Assembly (NCBI RefSeq): GCF_003054445.1
Contig: NC_042508.1
Coordinates: 868,001 to 932,000, forward strand
DNA length: 64,000 nucleotides
Reading direction: 5' to 3'
From: Pichia kudriavzevii
Taxonomy: Eukaryota; Ascomycota; Pichiomycetes; Pichiales; Pichiaceae
In this document: positions 41,088 to 50,747 of the stretch, piece by piece
Position numbering within the stretch: position 1 is the stretch's first letter
Layout: each line of letters starts with the position of its first letter
Made by a program: the position numbers and the translations under genes
The notes under the pieces: generated by a model
What the model saw: only the letters and a program-made list of their open reading frames with translations
Databases searched by the model: none
Told to the model about the DNA's origin: nothing

Positions 41088-42407
41088 CTAAAATCCCACT
41101 GTTCCTACTTTTGCAGACCGTTCAAAAGTTCGAACCTCTAACTCAGCGGCATTTTCGATTTCCTCATTGAACTTTTCGCTGTAGTTAGTTGGGTGCTTTG
41201 GATTTGACCATCCTTTTTCAGGAGTCGAGTCTTTCAAAAATTGAGCAAACGGATATGTTGGAAGTGTCTTTACAGGGGTACTGGGCTCAATCAGACCCAG
41301 CTTGACCTGTCTTTCCTCTAATTTTTCTAGGTACGGTAAAATGTGGTCACGAAATGCTTCAAAGTTTTTATACTTGATAATTCCCTCTGGTGCTTCATAG
41401 ATAATCTTCTTAATCAATGATGGCACTAGTGGTTCATCTTTCATTTCTTCAATAGAATAAAACACTGGGTGGTTTGTGAAAATGATTGCTCTACTTTTAG
41501 GTAACCTTCTCAATGTTTGGCGTTCAACACGAACGTTAAATTCTGTTGGCTCAACGTCACTTTGAACCTTATCTCCTTTCTTCAAAGCGTATATATTATT
41601 TAACAACAACTTATGGTCCCAAGAGATGTACCATGAGGCTCTCTCTACTAAATCCGCCGGTTTCATTCTTGCAAACCATCTCTCCATCGATGGTTTTAAC
41701 TTTTCCTCATAATATGGAACGTCTCCATGAATAACATCCAATGTTTTGCCTAATTTATATCTAATTCCAAAAGAGCCGCCTGGGAAAGGAACAGCAGCCG
41801 CCATTAACCGGTGTACACCTTCTTTGTCTTGGAGAACAACATAAAAATCTTCTTTAGCCATTTTGGAAACATACACCAAGGGATGCTCCTTCAAAGGTTC
41901 CGTGAAATCAAGTTCTTCTTTTGTTAGCTCGTTCATCACATGATCACCATTATCAGAAGTGGTGAACAAAAGTGGATACCTTTTCATCATGTGCTCCTTG
42001 ACAATATCCATTAGCTCTCTACATGCTTCCTCAGATCCGGGTAACCAATCAAAATTATCTGGCCCGTAGGCGTGAATCACCCTTTCTTTTTCCTTTATAT
42101 ACTGATAATAGTATTTATCCATATCCAACCAGTGATTGATATCCAATTTAAATATAGACATCGTTTGATGATATGGAAATCTAAAAGGTCTCCATGGTCG
42201 GTCGTCTCTTGTCTTAACTTGATCCGGGGTTATATACAATGGATCCGGAGTTGGGACAGGCTCTTTTTCTGAGGAAGCGTAAGTTTTTGCTTTGACCTTA
42301 GATTTTGATGCATAGAGTCTTCCATATACTAGTTTAGATAGGTATAAAATGATAGCAACTGCAATACCTGTTGTCAGTATCCCAAAGTTATTGTTGTCTA
42401 AATCCAT
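41088..42407 (-). CDS. DUF3445 protein (heme-dependent oxidative N-demethylase-like), membrane anchored
   Basis: A 439-residue protein with one N-terminal membrane helix (about 9-29) and a large soluble domain of the DUF3445/HDOD family: RPWRPFRFPYHQTMSIFKLD (about 70-90), DNFDWLPGSEEACREL (about 118-133), AAAVPFPGGSFGIRYKLGKTLDVIH (about 201-225), then the tail with RVERQTLRRLPKSRAIIFT (about 290-308). The family is named after a heme-dependent oxidative N-demethylase subunit and is widespread in fungi, mostly uncharacterised. The membrane helix suggests an ER or outer mitochondrial membrane location. The substrate is unknown. Converges with CDC6. Confidence 0.8.
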   Translation of the reverse strand: MDLDNNNFGILTTGIAVAIILYLSKLVYGRLYASKSKVKAKTYASSEKEPVPTPDPLYITPDQVKTRDDRPWRPFRFPYHQTMSIFKLDINHWLDMDKYYYQYIKEKERVIHAYGPDNFDWLPGSEEACRELMDIVKEHMMKRYPLLFTTSDNGDHVMNELTKEELDFTEPLKEHPLVYVSKMAKEDFYVVLQDKEGVHRLMAAAVPFPGGSFGIRYKLGKTLDVIHGDVPYYEEKLKPSMERWFARMKPADLVERASWYISWDHKLLLNNIYALKKGDKVQSDVEPTEFNVRVERQTLRRLPKSRAIIFTNHPVFYSIEEMKDEPLVPSLIKKIIYEAPEGIIKYKNFEAFRDHILPYLEKLEERQVKLGLIEPSTPVKTLPTYPFAQFLKDSTPEKGWSNPKHPTNYSEKFNEEIENAAELEVRTFERSAKVGTVGF

Positions 42408-42746
42408 TGTGCTTTATTTAGTGGTAATGTCTAGGGAAATATACAAGTAGAAGCAATAAATTGGGTATATGCCAGGCTTATATCATTGTTGAGGTAACTG
42501 CACAGGCCACAGGAGCATAAACATCAGATAGTGCAACTCATTGCCTATTTAGGTAAAAATGACCTTATCTATATATCAGTATCTATGCTTCGTGCATTCA
42601 CCTTTTTTTCGAGGAAAAAACTGCATACAGTTTTTTTCTCCACACTCACAATATAGTGACCCATATAAGTATCAAAATCCGAAATAAAATGTAATTAGTG
42701 GCCTCATTTTACATATTCGACTCCTAAATAGTTATTCATGTTTGAA
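42408..42746. other. intergenic: DUF3445 gene promoter and transcription-factor gene 3' end
   Basis: 339 bp, AT-rich. Nothing beyond ordinary promoter and terminator-like sequence was seen. Confidence 0.45.
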
Positions 42747-45563
42747 TTATAACAACAAATCTTCCTCCAGGTTAAATAATTCTGACCCAAACAATGCATC
42801 CATCAAATCGTTATTTAAGCTCAGAGAGTTCAAAACATCGTTGATATTATCATTAGCGTTGATATCAAGAGCAGGTTGGTTATCCGAAGCTGAAGTTGCA
42901 TTATTGGCAAGATGAATTTCATTACTTCCTAGTGCAGGATTATCCAATTCGGTAGCTTCAAAATTTCTTGGAGAATCGGTCTTTGATATTGTGTCTTTAC
43001 CCATAGGACTCTCAGTCGGTATTAATGAATATGGTTCAGCCTGATCATCTCCCATAGGAGAAAATGGGTATAACCCACCACCACTCGGCATATTATCAAA
43101 TCTCCTAGGTTTTTTAGATCTAGCTGGTGATTTAGATGGTCTTTCATTCTTAGGTGTCGGGGTCCTAGTTCGCTTGCTTCTTCCCTGTTGGTTGAGATTC
43201 AATTTGATCTTACGATAACCTGTGCTGATACTACTAACACTGGTTTTACCTGTTTCGTCTTTGGTTTCAATGTTCTTAACATTACTTGGTTTTGCCCCAT
43301 ATTTGACTACTAATATTTGTATGATTCCTAAATCGTCCAATAAGGTCTCGATTATATCAGACATCCTCCTCATTGTACCATCAATTTTTCCTAGGTTCTT
43401 CCATATCAACTTTCTGATCAAATTGATTGACTTTAGTACTTCATCTAAGTTGATTCCGTATTTTTTATCTAGGTTATCCAAATCAATAATTTGCTTTTCC
43501 TTTGAGTTCTGAGACGACTTGAACAGGGTATACGAAAGTGTCAAAACCATGATGGCATTGTAACAATAAAATATGTCAAAATATATCGTACCATTGAAGA
43601 ACCCTTTCGAGTCTGTATAGCTGATAATCTCGGCCGTCTTGAAAGAAGACTTAATACCGCAAACTAATAAAGCCAAAAATGGGTCATCATTTTTTATGAT
43701 GTAAGATTGCGAGTTGACTATGTACAAAAACATAGGCAAAGTTAAAGCAATATAATAGTAATGATACTGAATATGTAGTTTTGGCTTATATCTGTTGATC
43801 GGTAAAGATTTATAATCTTTCCAAATTTCAGGAACGCCTTCCCAAAATTTTTCTAGCTTTCTTCTAAAATATAGTGCTTTTTCAACACTAACTAGTGATA
43901 AAGGCTCCTTGTGTGATTTCTTTTTATAATCCAATATTTCAAAGATAATTTTTGTCAACATGCAACTACGAGAGTAAAACACCTTAAACTCTTCGTCTGT
44001 TTCATCCTCAACTGTTGGCAGCCCTATATCTATTTCCTCCCATGGAATGCCACTTGATCTACCAAATGAATAGGATAAAATAGTTTCCGACTTGGCTAAC
44101 GACCATAAAATTCTTTTCATGACGTCTGCCTTCTTGTCGTTAAATTTTGCAACTATGGATTTTCTATGTAAACCTAAACTTTTTGCCTGGATTACGGCGA
44201 GTTCCATTAAGCAATAACCGCTTTCTCTAACTTTTATACTTGAAAGATAAACAGAAAACAGAATCAACAAACGAATACCATCAATTGAAGGAGTCAACAC
44301 CACATCGGTAAAAGATAACTTTATAATGTCTATAAGTTTACTTATCGTCTCATCATCAAGTTTGGCATTTGAGGGAAGGATCTCCGGAAATGAGTACTGC
44401 TGGAACCTTTTCCCCAAAATCCAAACCATATATATTGAACAAATCTCGGCACTAGACAACCTCAACACGGTGTGTGTGTCAGCTTCTTCCCTGTTCATGT
44501 CGGCATCAATTTCCTCCCAAAATATATGATATTTCTCCATGAAAAGCTCCCTGTTGAAGATGAAGTAATATGGATGGACTTTCTCAAAGAATATTTTCAT
44601 GTAAAAGTCCGCTTCTTCCTTTTCGATCGTATTGATAAGGGGGAATCTGTCAATCTCGATCCTGTCAAAGTTATACAGCTGTTTAGGGTATTGATATGCT
44701 GGTGCATTATCCGAGGTAATTGTTTGCACAGAATGATCTCTTAGATCCTGCGTGGAGGTTGGAGGTTTCTTTTTATTAAACGAATTTTTGATAATTATAT
44801 CACATAAACCATTCAAGAGTGACGCAGTACCAAAGTTCCCAATAAAATGGGTATGCCCAAATCGGTCCATAATCAACCTCTCGTTGTCACTATTCTTCAA
44901 CTTAACTCCTGGTGGTAATTTTGGCAGTTTTGGTTGTTCTTTATTTTCAGTAATGAGTAGTTGCTTGGATGTAGACTCCTGATTTTCAGTCGCTTCAAGA
45001 GAATCGATCTCATTTCTACGTTTTGTAAGTTTCTTCCTGGGTATATCTTCATTTTTATTAGCTGCATGACTCACTGATTCACTTTTTATCACTGCAGGTT
45101 TCTTAGGCATCAAATCAGTTTTTTCGGTTATGGCCTTATCTGGCTGTGCTTCTTTCTCTGTTTTTAGATTTTCAAGTGTTTCGTTATCTTCCTCATCTGC
45201 CAAATCTAATTTTGGCATTTCTATCTTTAGCTTATGGCCTAAGTCTATCAAGTCTTCGAAACTATAAATATCTGAGTCGGGAAACAGTCCAGCCACTAAA
45301 GATAGCAGACATTTATAGTGGAATGCGATATTTTTGACGGGACCATAAAAGCGTTTTTTTCTCGGTATGGAAGTTGTGCATGCTACACCAGCTTTAGTGC
45401 ATTGTAAGCACGGCGTAATGTTGTCATACTTCAAGTCATTGTTTTGTATCCTATTACACTTAGTTTTCCTTAATTTGCATCTATCACAAGAGAAAAGTGC
45501 CCGTTTTCTCTTTTCAGACGGCACCTGTCTTCTCTTAGACTGAAGCCTCTGATTCCCACTCAT
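42747..45563 (-). CDS. Zn2Cys6 fungal transcription factor
   Basis: A 938-residue regulator. The start at 45563 (MSGNQRLQSKRRQ) is preferred because a basic segment and the binuclear zinc cluster follow at once. The frame is open to 45839, but that upstream stretch overlaps the divergent transporter gene. The cluster reads CDRC-KLRKTK-C, a 15-residue loop, then CLQC and GVAC, six cysteines in correct spacing (about 24-60). IPRKKRFYGPV follows as linker and dimerisation start. The fungal-specific transcription-factor domain occupies about 285-640 (for example RILWSLAKSETILSYSFGRSSG). The C-terminus carries Lys/Arg-rich motifs and an acidic, leucine-rich end (LFNLEEDLLL) that looks like an activation domain. 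The regulatory target is unknown; the divergent amino-acid transporter is a plausible one. Confidence 0.88.
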   Translation of the reverse strand: MSGNQRLQSKRRQVPSEKRKRALFSCDRCKLRKTKCNRIQNNDLKYDNITPCLQCTKAGVACTTSIPRKKRFYGPVKNIAFHYKCLLSLVAGLFPDSDIYSFEDLIDLGHKLKIEMPKLDLADEEDNETLENLKTEKEAQPDKAITEKTDLMPKKPAVIKSESVSHAANKNEDIPRKKLTKRRNEIDSLEATENQESTSKQLLITENKEQPKLPKLPPGVKLKNSDNERLIMDRFGHTHFIGNFGTASLLNGLCDIIIKNSFNKKKPPTSTQDLRDHSVQTITSDNAPAYQYPKQLYNFDRIEIDRFPLINTIEKEEADFYMKIFFEKVHPYYFIFNRELFMEKYHIFWEEIDADMNREEADTHTVLRLSSAEICSIYMVWILGKRFQQYSFPEILPSNAKLDDETISKLIDIIKLSFTDVVLTPSIDGIRLLILFSVYLSSIKVRESGYCLMELAVIQAKSLGLHRKSIVAKFNDKKADVMKRILWSLAKSETILSYSFGRSSGIPWEEIDIGLPTVEDETDEEFKVFYSRSCMLTKIIFEILDYKKKSHKEPLSLVSVEKALYFRRKLEKFWEGVPEIWKDYKSLPINRYKPKLHIQYHYYYIALTLPMFLYIVNSQSYIIKNDDPFLALLVCGIKSSFKTAEIISYTDSKGFFNGTIYFDIFYCYNAIMVLTLSYTLFKSSQNSKEKQIIDLDNLDKKYGINLDEVLKSINLIRKLIWKNLGKIDGTMRRMSDIIETLLDDLGIIQILVVKYGAKPSNVKNIETKDETGKTSVSSISTGYRKIKLNLNQQGRSKRTRTPTPKNERPSKSPARSKKPRRFDNMPSGGGLYPFSPMGDDQAEPYSLIPTESPMGKDTISKTDSPRNFEATELDNPALGSNEIHLANNATSASDNQPALDINANDNINDVLNSLSLNNDLMDALFGSELFNLEEDLLL

Positions 45564-45799
45564 AACTTTTGGGTTTCGTTCAGTTATAGGACAATGAACT
45601 CGTGGCACGCTTGTTAAACAAGTAAAAAGACCAATAAAACTAACTTTGAATGAAATCAAAAAATTTAGATTGCTATATATACATGACGATAAAACATAAT
45701 ATTTTTGACAAACGAGTCGCTCCCGATATGAAGGTTTGATCAGGGATTGATGAGAGTGATCCATTACTTTCAACAGGAGATCAAAATAAAGCCAATAAG

Positions 45800-47188
45800 A
45801 TGACAATTCAGCATTATGAAGGGGCCTCAATTGCATCATCAGTCATTAATACCGTCAACACGGTTATCGGGGCAGGAATTTTGGTTCTACCATATGCGTT
45901 CCGAACACAGTCAATAATCGGAGGAACCTTTATCATTATTTTTGCCGGTATTGCAAATGGTGTCGGTATGGTATTACAAGGTGCAGCTTCCAAGTTTCTT
46001 CCACAAGGAACGGCCACCTTTTTTACGGTGTGTAGAATCACATATCCGGGATTATCGCTTTTGTTTGATTTTGCCATCTTTCTCCAATGTTTTGGTGTTG
46101 GGGTTTCTTATATTGTCTTAACAGGTGATCTTCTACCACTGGTATACACCTTTGATGGTTGGGATGAGCATTCGATGAAGTTTTTCTATGTTCTGGGATC
46201 TGCATTTTTGGTTGTTCCATTGTGCTACATGAAAAAAATTGATAGCTTAAAATATGCATCTATCATTGCCTTACTCGCCATCGTGTACATTGCATTTTTG
46301 ATATACGGATACTTTTTCTACGCTATTTTCACTAACTATGAGAAAATTCCACCTGAAAAACTGGGTGGAATTTCATTCTTCAAGCCAGAAGGTATCAAAC
46401 CAGTTTTCAAAACTTTAGGTGTGGTCGTTTTGGCCTATACTTGCCCTACTCAATTTTCTATCGTTGGAGAGTTAGCAAATCCAAGTATGGAAAGAATTAC
46501 CAACATAGTTTTCATTTCTCTTGGAATTATTTCTTCGATATTTGTTTCTGTTGGATTGGCTGGTTATCTAACCTTTGGTAATACTCTATCCGGAAATATC
46601 CTTCTAATGTATGAAAATAATTTCTACACTCAAACGGGACGTGCACTATTAGTGTTGATGGTTGTTTTGTCGTTTCCATTAATGTTCCATCCAGCTAGGG
46701 TGTCTTTTAATAACGTATGTCACATTGTTACTAAAAGTGTTGTCAGCTCGGGTACTGGAAACGATGTCGCTGTCAACAGTAGGTCACCTTTGCTACCAAG
46801 TAACGAGGAAGAGCATCATGTGCATTTGTTAGAACTGGTTGAAGAAGAGGATGTCCCAATGTCTAATACTAGATTCTTTATTTTGACTGTTCTCCTTCTT
46901 GCTGCTTCATACACTACAGCCTTATCTTTGAAGTCTTTCGAATTAATTTTGGCTGTTGTGGGTGCAACAGGAGGTGTCTTAATTAGTTTTGTTTTGCCCG
47001 GATTCTATGGATACAAACTTATTGCCTCCGATGACGAAAGATACACCAGAAGGTTATATAAATATTCACCAAACGAAGCACAAAATCGTATCTTTCAAAG
47101 TAAGTTGTTGAAGAACGTGTCTTTATTTTTGATTGTGTGGGGACTTGTTGTAATGATGATCTGTCTCTGGGCCATTTTTTTTACCTAA
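45800..47188 (+). CDS. vacuolar amino-acid transporter, Avt5/6/7 type
   Basis: Member of the AAAP family, moving amino acids across the vacuolar membrane, most likely outward as for Avt6 with Asp and Glu. The 462-residue protein has about 11 membrane helices. The first carries NTVNTVIGAGILVLPYAF (about 17-34). The pattern FAIFLQCFGVGVSYIVLTGDLLP (about 92-114) and HPARVSFNNV (about 297-306) match Avt5/Avt6/Avt7. A long hydrophilic loop (about 310-355) contains RSPLLPSNEEEH, similar to the acidic loop with SPLIR in S. cerevisiae Avt6. The orthologue among the three cannot be chosen. It is divergent from the Zn2Cys6 gene across 236 bp. Confidence 0.9.
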   Translation: MTIQHYEGASIASSVINTVNTVIGAGILVLPYAFRTQSIIGGTFIIIFAGIANGVGMVLQGAASKFLPQGTATFFTVCRITYPGLSLLFDFAIFLQCFGVGVSYIVLTGDLLPLVYTFDGWDEHSMKFFYVLGSAFLVVPLCYMKKIDSLKYASIIALLAIVYIAFLIYGYFFYAIFTNYEKIPPEKLGGISFFKPEGIKPVFKTLGVVVLAYTCPTQFSIVGELANPSMERITNIVFISLGIISSIFVSVGLAGYLTFGNTLSGNILLMYENNFYTQTGRALLVLMVVLSFPLMFHPARVSFNNVCHIVTKSVVSSGTGNDVAVNSRSPLLPSNEEEHHVHLLELVEEEDVPMSNTRFFILTVLLLAASYTTALSLKSFELILAVVGATGGVLISFVLPGFYGYKLIASDDERYTRRLYKYSPNEAQNRIFQSKLLKNVSLFLIVWGLVVMMICLWAIFFT

Positions 47189-47303
47189 ATCCATATAGTC
47201 ATTATCTATATGACCATTTACATTTGTTTGATCTTGAGTTTCTAAGAAATTAATTATGTTTATATAGAAATAGCATTTTATTAAAATATAGCAAACCTGG
47301 TAA

Positions 47304-48458
47304 CTAGTCGTCAGTGTCACTTCTCACATCATCTGCGGATCCACCTGAAATAACATGGAAAGCGACTCTAAAAATCATATACATCCAGATACACATTATC
47401 ACTTGTAATGCAACTAGGAGTAGCATAAAAATATCCACCTGTAAATCTGTGTAACATGCTTTATAAGTCTCACTAGGCAAAAATGTTGAGCACTTATTTC
47501 CCATTATATCTCTAGCCCTTGTTGCTGTAAACCATAAAACGTAATTATAAACTCCATGTCTAAATATAATCCAAGAAACCATAAAAAATAGAAACATTAA
47601 ATCACATACTGTTTGAAATCCAGCATATTTTAAGATTTTGGCAGTTGACAAAAAAACATCCACAATGTCCATTAATAAAAGAATCACATGACCAATCTTG
47701 GTAAAATATAATGAGTAAGAAGCAGTTGTTAGAATACAAGTGATGATATGGTGGGCTAACATTTGATAATGGTCCTTTCTCCTTGACTCTATATGTAGAA
47801 CAATAAATTGTTGGAACCAGCTCGCTGATTGAAGCAAGTAGTAGAATTTCATAGGTGCTGAGAGTACGTCATGTGGCCAATTGGCATAAATGTTGTAGCA
47901 GTCTAAATAATAATCAGAATTATAGTAAAGGTAGAACCCGAATCCCCAAGAAAATGAGTAGTATACCATTGACCAAGCCTGTTCAATAAATCTTTGGGTG
48001 GCTTTAAACTTTTTGATTCCTAAGAGTTTTGCGCATGGATTAAAACAAAATAGAATGAGGAAACTCCTTAAAAATAGTAAATTGATAATCCAAAATATCC
48101 CAAAATAAAGATCGTCAAAACCAATGTCATAATAATCAGAATCTTCATATTTGTATGACAACTTGTAAAATTTCTTGAATTTGAGAGACACAAATCGAGA
48201 TGCAATGAATAAGATTAAATAAAAAATGAGTGATGAAATTATAATTGCTTTATCGACTAATTCTGAATTTTGGATCTGATGTATTTCATACAGGCGCTTT
48301 TGCTCTTGCCTTTGTTCACGTTTGTTACCCTTCGGGATAAATTTTGAATTTTTTTCATCCTTGTCAACAATTGTTTGTTGCTTTTCCAATGCCGATCTTT
48401 GTCTCATCTCATCATAATCAGATGATAATGGCTCCACAGAGGAACTGTTCCCATGCAT
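47304..48458 (-). CDS. LAG1: ceramide synthase Lag1/Lac1
   Basis: ER acyl-CoA-dependent sphinganine N-acyltransferase, which forms ceramide with Lip1. The 384-residue protein has a cytosolic N-terminus, a first membrane helix (about 68-86) and a TLC domain (about 150-360) with five or more helices. The paired histidines of the Lag1 motif lie in HYQMLAHHIIT (about 234-244), followed by LLLMDIVDVFLSTAKILKY (about 264-282) with conserved aspartates. The C-terminal tail ends in acidic serine residues (SADDVRSDTDD), similar to the casein kinase 2 sites that regulate yeast Lag1 and Lac1. Whether it is LAG1 or LAC1 cannot be decided; many yeasts have both. Confidence 0.93.
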   Translation of the reverse strand: MHGNSSSVEPLSSDYDEMRQRSALEKQQTIVDKDEKNSKFIPKGNKREQRQEQKRLYEIHQIQNSELVDKAIIISSLIFYLILFIASRFVSLKFKKFYKLSYKYEDSDYYDIGFDDLYFGIFWIINLLFLRSFLILFCFNPCAKLLGIKKFKATQRFIEQAWSMVYYSFSWGFGFYLYYNSDYYLDCYNIYANWPHDVLSAPMKFYYLLQSASWFQQFIVLHIESRRKDHYQMLAHHIITCILTTASYSLYFTKIGHVILLLMDIVDVFLSTAKILKYAGFQTVCDLMFLFFMVSWIIFRHGVYNYVLWFTATRARDIMGNKCSTFLPSETYKACYTDLQVDIFMLLLVALQVIMCIWMYMIFRVAFHVISGGSADDVRSDTDD

Positions 48459-48770
48459 GGTATTTTGTTAATGAATGTTTCTAGTTAAAAGCGAAAGACT
48501 ACCAGATAGAAAAGGTAAACAAATACTGACAAAATAAAAGTCTACAAGAACGTGTTCTCTGTTATTCTTCGGATAACTTGATTTTTCATGTCATCAAAAG
48601 TGAAAAAATTAAAAATAAATCTCACCGATTTTCCTATTTTTCTTCTTCTCAATTCTTTTGTCTTCCCTCGAATGTCAAACGGAAAATAGTTGTCCTTGAA
48701 ATGAGTCGGATATTATAAACATATCCTGTACTATAGTACAAAAGTATAAAGTCTTTAAAATAAAAATGAG
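48459..48770. other. intergenic: LAG1 promoter and SSN8 3' end
   Basis: 312 bp, AT-rich, with no reading frame or site that I recognise. Confidence 0.45.
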
Positions 48771-50120
48771 TTATCCAAGCATGCCATTTTTTAGGCTACT
48801 AGTATGCACTGACATAAGCAAAATCCTGAAGTTCTGACGAACAGCACTTTCATCGTAGTCCTGCCAGGTCTCGTATAAGGTTAAAAGCTGTTGAACCGAG
48901 TCAATAATTTCCTCCAAATTGACGTTGGAACCAGCCAGGAAATTGGTGAATGCCTCTATTCGGGTGTTCTGGTAAATATCTGGGGTATCATTGTGTTTTC
49001 CTGTGCTTACCCCCATGGTTGTAGTGACAACGTTTTTATGTTGTCGTGTTTGCCCGGAATTAATCGACTGGCTTAACTTTCTCCTTAACCCCCCTTGATA
49101 CTGGAGTTGTGGAACATTCATATATTGGTTATTATGTGGGAGACTCCCTTTGATATTGCTTTTGAGGGAGAAGTTATTTGAACTTATTAGACCTGCTGCA
49201 ACATTAGTGGAAGGGCTGAGGACATCGATATCGTCTTGGAGGCTAGTGACATCTCCCGGTGTGACCTTATCAGTATTAATCAAATGGACTTTACTACTTT
49301 TGCTCTTTGGTTTAGTGGGACTGTTCCCCCAATTATTTCTGGTTAATTGACCAGTATTATCAAGAGCAATATGCAACGACGAATCACTTGACATTTTAGC
49401 ATGCCCTTTCTGTATATCAAAAGTCTCGGTTCTCAGTACGAGGACAATATGCAATGCAGCTATTGCTATCACATGTGGTGGATACAACAAGGGTAAATCA
49501 GTAATAAAGCTGTCGTTTATTATATGCCACGTATTCTCGATCTCTTGGTCTGTTAGATTGACATGGCATCTGATACCGTTTTCATCGTATTTGTCAATGT
49601 CACTTGGCTTATTTTCTCTACCTAATACATTAACCAGCTGATTGAGCGAATTGTATGGGCAATGTATAATCAGGTAGCATTCTAACTCGTCAATAAGATA
49701 ATATTCCAACTCTGCCAATTTAGTAAAATCAGCACAAACATACTCTGGCCAAGAATTCCTAGCCTCAGATAAAACTGTTCGAATGTGTTGAGGACACTCA
49801 CAAACCTTACCTGCAAGATAAATAGCCGCCGTTACTAGCATATATATATTGATTTCAAATAGTGAAACTCTCGTCAAAAACCTTGAAACGTATACCTCAG
49901 CGGTGGCCACTACTATTTGCCTCATTGCCAATCGTCTCCCTAGTTTTGATATTAATTGGTGAATGTATATCCTGGCATTTGTATCATGCCTCAAGTAGAA
50001 CGGATTAGTTGACAGTTTCTGTTTCTCCCACTGAAATATGTTTAAACGATAAGAATGCAGTTTTTCTTTAGTGAACTGCCATTTTGCACGCTGCGATGAT
50101 CCCCAATAGTCTGCTGACAT
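48771..50120 (-). CDS. SSN8: cyclin C of the Mediator kinase module (Ssn8/Srb11)
   Basis: Cyclin partner of Cdk8 (Ssn3) in the dissociable Mediator kinase module; it represses stress genes and in yeast also links to mitochondrial fission. The protein starts MSADYWGSSQRAKW, as expected for cyclin C. The first cyclin box is at about 48-150 (LGRRLAMRQIVVATAEVYVSRFL, KVCECPQHIRTV), the second at about 155-235 (LLYPPHVIAIAALHI). The final helix (VNLEEIIDSVQQLLTLYETW, about 397-416) aligns with the family end. Between the two a Ser/Asn-rich, apparently disordered insert of about 140 residues (240-380) makes the protein 449 residues, against 323 in S. cerevisiae. Divergent from MED21. Confidence 0.94.
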   Translation of the reverse strand: MSADYWGSSQRAKWQFTKEKLHSYRLNIFQWEKQKLSTNPFYLRHDTNARIYIHQLISKLGRRLAMRQIVVATAEVYVSRFLTRVSLFEINIYMLVTAAIYLAGKVCECPQHIRTVLSEARNSWPEYVCADFTKLAELEYYLIDELECYLIIHCPYNSLNQLVNVLGRENKPSDIDKYDENGIRCHVNLTDQEIENTWHIINDSFITDLPLLYPPHVIAIAALHIVLVLRTETFDIQKGHAKMSSDSSLHIALDNTGQLTRNNWGNSPTKPKSKSSKVHLINTDKVTPGDVTSLQDDIDVLSPSTNVAAGLISSNNFSLKSNIKGSLPHNNQYMNVPQLQYQGGLRRKLSQSINSGQTRQHKNVVTTTMGVSTGKHNDTPDIYQNTRIEAFTNFLAGSNVNLEEIIDSVQQLLTLYETWQDYDESAVRQNFRILLMSVHTSSLKNGMLG

Positions 50121-50333
50121 CTGTTAATATCAATTTTATGAATATATTGGGAGTATTAATATGTGTGTTTGAACTTGTGAAATAACTCCTCACTTGAGAG
50201 ACATGAGATTTTGAGTCCATGAATTTTTCAATTTCATGTGCCTGTGCATGAGCACCAGTAAATGAGTTAATGCCAACTAACTCGCTTTATTGAAAGAGTT
50301 CTACCTCGCCTTTTCCACGTCCAGACACATAAA

Positions 50334-50747
50334 ATGACAGATCGTTTAACACAGTTACAACTATGCCTTGACCAATTACTAGATATTATGTTTTCTGCCA
50401 TTTCCTACGTCGATCAAAATCACGATGTGATACCGGCAAATATCAATGAGCCTAAAGCTATAGATCCTACCTACAATCCACCGAGTGAATTTGAGTTTCA
50501 AGCAAGTCAAAATGAGTTAGCTGTGGATATTATTTTGAAGACAAGACAGATATTGAAAATAATTGATACACTGCCTGGCGTAGGTGTTACTAAAAATGAA
50601 CAGCTCCTTTCAATAAGGAATTTGAGGATTGAGCTTGAACAAGCTGAAAAAGAAAAAGCCGACGCTGTAGAAAGAAAAGACAAACTATTGGGATTTGTTA
50701 ACCAATTAATACTACAGGTAAGTGGCGCTATTGCAGAAAGTCGATGA
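50334..50747 (+). CDS. MED21: Mediator subunit 21 (Srb7)
   Basis: Essential middle-module Mediator subunit that pairs with Med7 through a long coiled coil and forms the module hinge. The 137-residue protein (S. cerevisiae 140) starts MTDRLTQLQLCLDQLLDIMFSA, the diagnostic N-terminal helix, with YNPPSEFEFQASQNELAVDII in the middle and a coiled coil to the end (about 88-130). Head-to-head with SSN8 across 213 bp, so two Mediator genes share a promoter region. Confidence 0.96.
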   Translation: MTDRLTQLQLCLDQLLDIMFSAISYVDQNHDVIPANINEPKAIDPTYNPPSEFEFQASQNELAVDIILKTRQILKIIDTLPGVGVTKNEQLLSIRNLRIELEQAEKEKADAVERKDKLLGFVNQLILQVSGAIAESR

